In this document: piece by piece, positions 61,487 to 64,000 of the stretch
Position numbering within the stretch: position 1 is the first letter of the stretch
How the letters are laid out: the number at the start of each line of letters is the position of its first letter
Assembly (NCBI GenBank): GCA_963843255.1
Contig: CAWJJQ010000009.1
Coordinates: 868,001-932,000 of the forward strand
Length of the DNA: 64,000 nt
Reading direction: 5' to 3'
DNA from: Bog-159 sp963843255
GTDB taxonomy: Bacteria > Acidobacteriota > Terriglobia > Bryobacterales > Bryobacteraceae
The notes under the pieces: generated by a model
Seen by the model: the letters and a program-made list of their open reading frames with translations, nothing else
Database searches by the model: none
What the model was told of the DNA's origin: nothing
Made by a program: the position numbers and the translations under genes

Positions 61487-63217
61487 ATGTCGACTTTGAC
61501 GAATGGCGCGAAAATGCTGCTGGAATGTCTGGCGCGGGAAGGCGTCGACTGCTTCTTCGGCTATCCCGGCGGCGTGACCCTGCCCTTTTACGACGCCCTC
61601 TACGACCACCACATCCGCCATGTGCTCGTCCGCCACGAGGAAAACGCCTGTTTCGCCGCGGAAGGCTACGCGCGCGCCACCGGCAAAGTGGGCGTCTGCT
61701 GCGCGACCTCCGGCCCCGGCGCCACCAACCTTGTCACCGGCTTGGTGGACGCCATGATGGACTCCATCCCCATCGTCGCCCTCACCGGACAGGTCACCAG
61801 CAAGCTGATCGGCAGCGATGCCTTCCAGGAAGCCGACACCTTCGGCATCACGCGCTCCTGCACCAAGCACAACTACCTGGTCAAGAAACTGGAAGACCTG
61901 CCGCAGATGGTGCACGAGGCGTTCTACATCGCCGCCAGCGGACGGCCCGGCCCGGTGCTGGTCGACATACCCAAAGACGTGTTTCAGGCGCAGGGGCACT
62001 ACGTTCCGGTCACCTCCATCCACCTGCCTGGTTACAAGGTCTTCACCGAAGGCCACACCGGCCAAATCCGCCGCGCCGCGCAAATGATGAGCGAAGCGGA
62101 GCGGCCGTTTGTCTACGCGGGCGGCGGGATCATCGCCGCCAACGCTTCCGCCGAGCTGCGCGAATTCGTGGAAGCGCTGGATGCCCCTACCGTCACCACC
62201 CTGATGGGGCTCGGCGGCCTGCCCTCCAATCACCCCAATTTCGTCAGCATGCCCGGTATGCACGGCAGCTACGCGGCCAATATGGGCATGAGCCATTGCG
62301 ATGTCCTGATCGCCCTGGGCGTGCGCTTCGACGATCGCGTCACCGGACGCCTGGCCGCCTTCGCGCCCCACGCCAAAGTTATCCACGTGGATATCGACCC
62401 CGCCGAAATCGGCAAAAACCGCACGCCCGACGTGCCCATCGTGGGCGACGTGAAGCGCGTCCTGGGCCGCTGGAATAAGTTGCTGCAGGAATCGGGCCCG
62501 GCACACGACGAGAAACTGGCCGCCGCACGCCGCGCCTGGTGGTCCCAGATCCGCGCCTGGAAGGCCGAGCATCCCCTGGTTCCGGTCACCTCCGACACCG
62601 AGATCAAGCCGCAGCACCTGATGATGGAAATCGATCGCATCTCCGGCGGCGAAGCCATCGTGGCTTCCGATGTGGGCCAGCACCAGATGTGGGCCGCGCA
62701 GTTGATCCGCTTCAACGGGCCGCGCCTCTGGATAAATTCCGGCGGCCTCGGCGCCATGGGCTTCGGCCTGCCATCCGCCATCGGCGCGCAGTTCGCACAC
62801 CCCGGTAAGCTGGTCTTCGCCTTGGTCGGCGACGGCGGATTCCAAATGTCCATTCCAGAGCTTTCCACCATCGTAGGATACGGCCTGCCGGTGAAGATCA
62901 TTGTGATGAATAACGGCTACCTGGGCATGGTCCGGCAATGGCAGGAGCTGTTCTACAACAACCGCCTGAGCTCTGTGGAGCTGGAATGCTTCCCGGATGC
63001 CGAAAAGCTCGCCGGCGCCTACGGATTCAAGGGCCGTACCATCGACAAGCCGTGGGAACTGGCCGCGGCCCTGGAGGAGGCGGTGCAGGAGCCCGGGCCG
63101 TATCTGCTCAACGTCAAAGTATCGCCTTACGAGAATGTGTACCCCATGGTGCCCGCCGGCGGGGCCATCAACGAAATGGTGCTGGGACCGCCGCAACCCG
63201 TAGCTGTGCCGAAATAG
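61487..63217 (+). CDS. ilvB: Acetolactate synthase large subunit
   Basis: 576 residues from ATG 61487; a TTG 33 bases upstream is inside the terminator T run and unlikely. The ThDP-dependent fold is complete: GYPGGVTLPFYDAL with the catalytic Glu in RHEENACFAAEGYARATG (two adjacent parts), RPGPVLVDIPKDV, and the ThDP motif VGDGGFQMS...IVMNNGYLGMVRQW. It condenses two pyruvates (or pyruvate and ketobutyrate) in valine, leucine and isoleucine synthesis. It needs the small subunit encoded downstream. Its transcription is probably set by the attenuator above. Confidence 0.97.
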   Translation: MSTLTNGAKMLLECLAREGVDCFFGYPGGVTLPFYDALYDHHIRHVLVRHEENACFAAEGYARATGKVGVCCATSGPGATNLVTGLVDAMMDSIPIVALTGQVTSKLIGSDAFQEADTFGITRSCTKHNYLVKKLEDLPQMVHEAFYIAASGRPGPVLVDIPKDVFQAQGHYVPVTSIHLPGYKVFTEGHTGQIRRAAQMMSEAERPFVYAGGGIIAANASAELREFVEALDAPTVTTLMGLGGLPSNHPNFVSMPGMHGSYAANMGMSHCDVLIALGVRFDDRVTGRLAAFAPHAKVIHVDIDPAEIGKNRTPDVPIVGDVKRVLGRWNKLLQESGPAHDEKLAAARRAWWSQIRAWKAEHPLVPVTSDTEIKPQHLMMEIDRISGGEAIVASDVGQHQMWAAQLIRFNGPRLWINSGGLGAMGFGLPSAIGAQFAHPGKLVFALVGDGGFQMSIPELSTIVGYGLPVKIIVMNNGYLGMVRQWQELFYNNRLSSVELECFPDAEKLAGAYGFKGRTIDKPWELAAALEEAVQEPGPYLLNVKVSPYENVYPMVPAGGAINEMVLGPPQPVAVPK

Positions 63218-63793
63218 CGCAAAGGGCGCGTGACCGCGCCGCCAGGAAAGGATGAGAAGTCGCGAGATAGTGGCGGCGCGGCCGTCGCCCCGTTTTGCGC
63301 GGTTGAGAAAAGAGCGCAAAGGGGCGCGTGACCGCGCCGCCAGGAAAGGATGAGAAGTCGCGAGATAGTGGCGGCGCGGCCGTCGCCCCGTTTTGCGCGG
63401 TTGAGAAAAGAGCGCAAAGGGGCGCGTGACCGCGCCGCCAGGAAAGGATGAGAAGTCGCGAGATAGTGGCGGCGCGGCCGTCGCCCCGTTTTGCGCGGTT
63501 GAGAAAAGAGCGCAAAGGGGCGCGTGACCGCGCCGCCAGGAAAGGATGAGAAGTCGCGAGATAGTGGCGGCGCGGCCGTCGCCCCGTTTTGCGCGGTTGA
63601 GAAAAGAGCGCAAAGGGGCGCGTGACCGCGCCGCCAGGAAAGGATGAGAAGTCGCGAGATAGTGGCGGCGCGGCCGTCGCCCCGTTTTGCGCGGTTGAGA
63701 AAAGAGCGCAAAGGGGCGCGTGACCGCGCCGCCAGGAAAGGATGAGAAGTCGCGAGATAGTGGCGGCGCGGCCGTCGCCCCGTTTTGCGCGGT
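63217..63793 (+). repeat. Tandem array 2: six 97-98-base hairpin units between ilvB and ilvN
   Basis: Units start at 63217 (sharing the G of the ilvB TAG), 63314, 63412, 63510, 63608 and 63706, and are nearly identical. Each has GCGCAAAGGGGCG (the first copy lacks one G) opposite CGCCCCGTTTTGCGC, and ACCGCGCCGCCA opposite TGGCGGCGCGG. Compared with array 1 the outer stem reads GGGGCG/CGCCCC instead of GGGCC/GGCCC, so both strands changed together. The array would be transcribed inside the ilvBN messenger. Confidence 0.92.
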
Positions 63794-63811
63794 AAAAAAA
63801 AGGCTTTTCTT

Positions 63812-64000
63812 ATGCTGCAAATCATTTCCCTGTTGGTTGAAAACAAGCCGGGCGCTCTCATGCGCATCACCGGCTTACTGAGCGCGCGGGCCTACAACAT
63901 CGAAAGCCTGACGGTCGCGCGCACCCTCGATCCCGCGCTCTCCCGCATGACCATCGTGGTAGACGTGGACGCCGCCCTCCACCAGCAGGTCATCAAGCAG
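63812..64000 (+). CDS. ilvN: Acetolactate synthase small (regulatory) subunit, N-terminal part
   Basis: 63 residues visible, cut by the window end. MLQIISLLVENKPGAL, then GLLSARAYNIESL and TVARTLDPALSRMTIVV, is the ACT domain of IlvN/IlvH, which binds valine and controls the large subunit. The ATG is 594 bases after the ilvB stop, an unusually wide gap for this operon, filled by array 2. The ribosome-binding site before it is weak (AGG within an A/T stretch). Confidence 0.95.
   Translation, partial: MLQIISLLVENKPGALMRITGLLSARAYNIESLTVARTLDPALSRMTIVVDVDAALHQQVIKQ

Noticed and set aside
61100..63820. 906-residue open frame antisense to ilvB
   Set aside because: It is the complement of a high-GC gene plus repeat arrays; its repeated segments come from array units and the middle mirrors ilvB codons.

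Overview
This window reads as a chromosomal segment of an acidobacterium close to Candidatus Solibacter / Bryobacter (Acidobacteriota). That placement is an inference. It rests on high GC, on a PadR regulator paired with a duplicated MacB-like permease (the acidobacterial ADOP arrangement), on a VWFA-related acidobacterial protein, on a sedolisin ending in the Solibacter-type C-terminal domain (TIGR03437 type), and on a 1,247-residue carboxypeptidase-regulatory/TonB-like outer-membrane protein.

Layout. 1-7.8 kb: the end of a peptide-type ABC ATPase, a secreted SMP-30 lactonase-like protein, an M20 dipeptidase, the ADOP permease with its PadR regulator, then hpt overlapping an odd kinase-like/nuclease-like gene. 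7.8-16.2 kb: a GT-C type membrane protein, a Tat-exported Gfo/Idh/MocA oxidoreductase, a four-gene minus-strand operon (TIGR00300 protein, queF, coiled-coil methyltransferase, CYTH protein), a LolA-like protein, a thioesterase and a MerR regulator. 16.2-28.7 kb is the chromosome-maintenance block: parB, parA, two parS sites, rsmG, mnmG, purD, tRNA-Arg(CCU), a haem/copper oxidoreductase-like gene, gyrB, dnaN and dnaA, with a likely origin between dnaN and dnaA. 29-42.5 kb: the outer-membrane receptor, cytochrome c, a class III aminotransferase, a TPR/acetate kinase/MogA/VWFA run, an epimerase, and ftsY-ribD-ribE. 42.5-56 kb: the sedolisin, then a cell-envelope cluster read as sigma factor, Ser/Thr kinase, fused SEDS-PBP2 and an FHA protein, followed by two exported proteins sharing a C-terminal domain. 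56-64 kb: a secreted protein, two candidate structured RNAs, an ABC-2 exporter, and the ilvBN operon with an attenuator and two hairpin-repeat arrays.

Most unusual points. (1) GyrB carries an in-frame DnaA domain I at its N-terminus, directly downstream of dnaA and dnaN. (2) The RodA/FtsW-type glycosyltransferase and the class B PBP are one polypeptide, next to an FhaA-like protein and a kinase, which resembles the actinobacterial fhaA-rodA-pbpA-pkn locus. (3) Two families of intergenic hairpin elements show compensatory base changes. One is tandemly amplified six times before ilvB and six times between ilvB and ilvN. The other is a double hairpin placed at gene ends seven times. (4) ilvB is preceded by a 35-codon Ile/Val/Leu-rich leader peptide with mutually exclusive terminator and antiterminator stems. 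(5) gyrB contains about ten frameshifts as written. ftsY and a methyltransferase gene contain one each. Local indel errors are a serious alternative to real decay.

All calls come from reading the sequence by eye. No database search, fold or alignment program was run.
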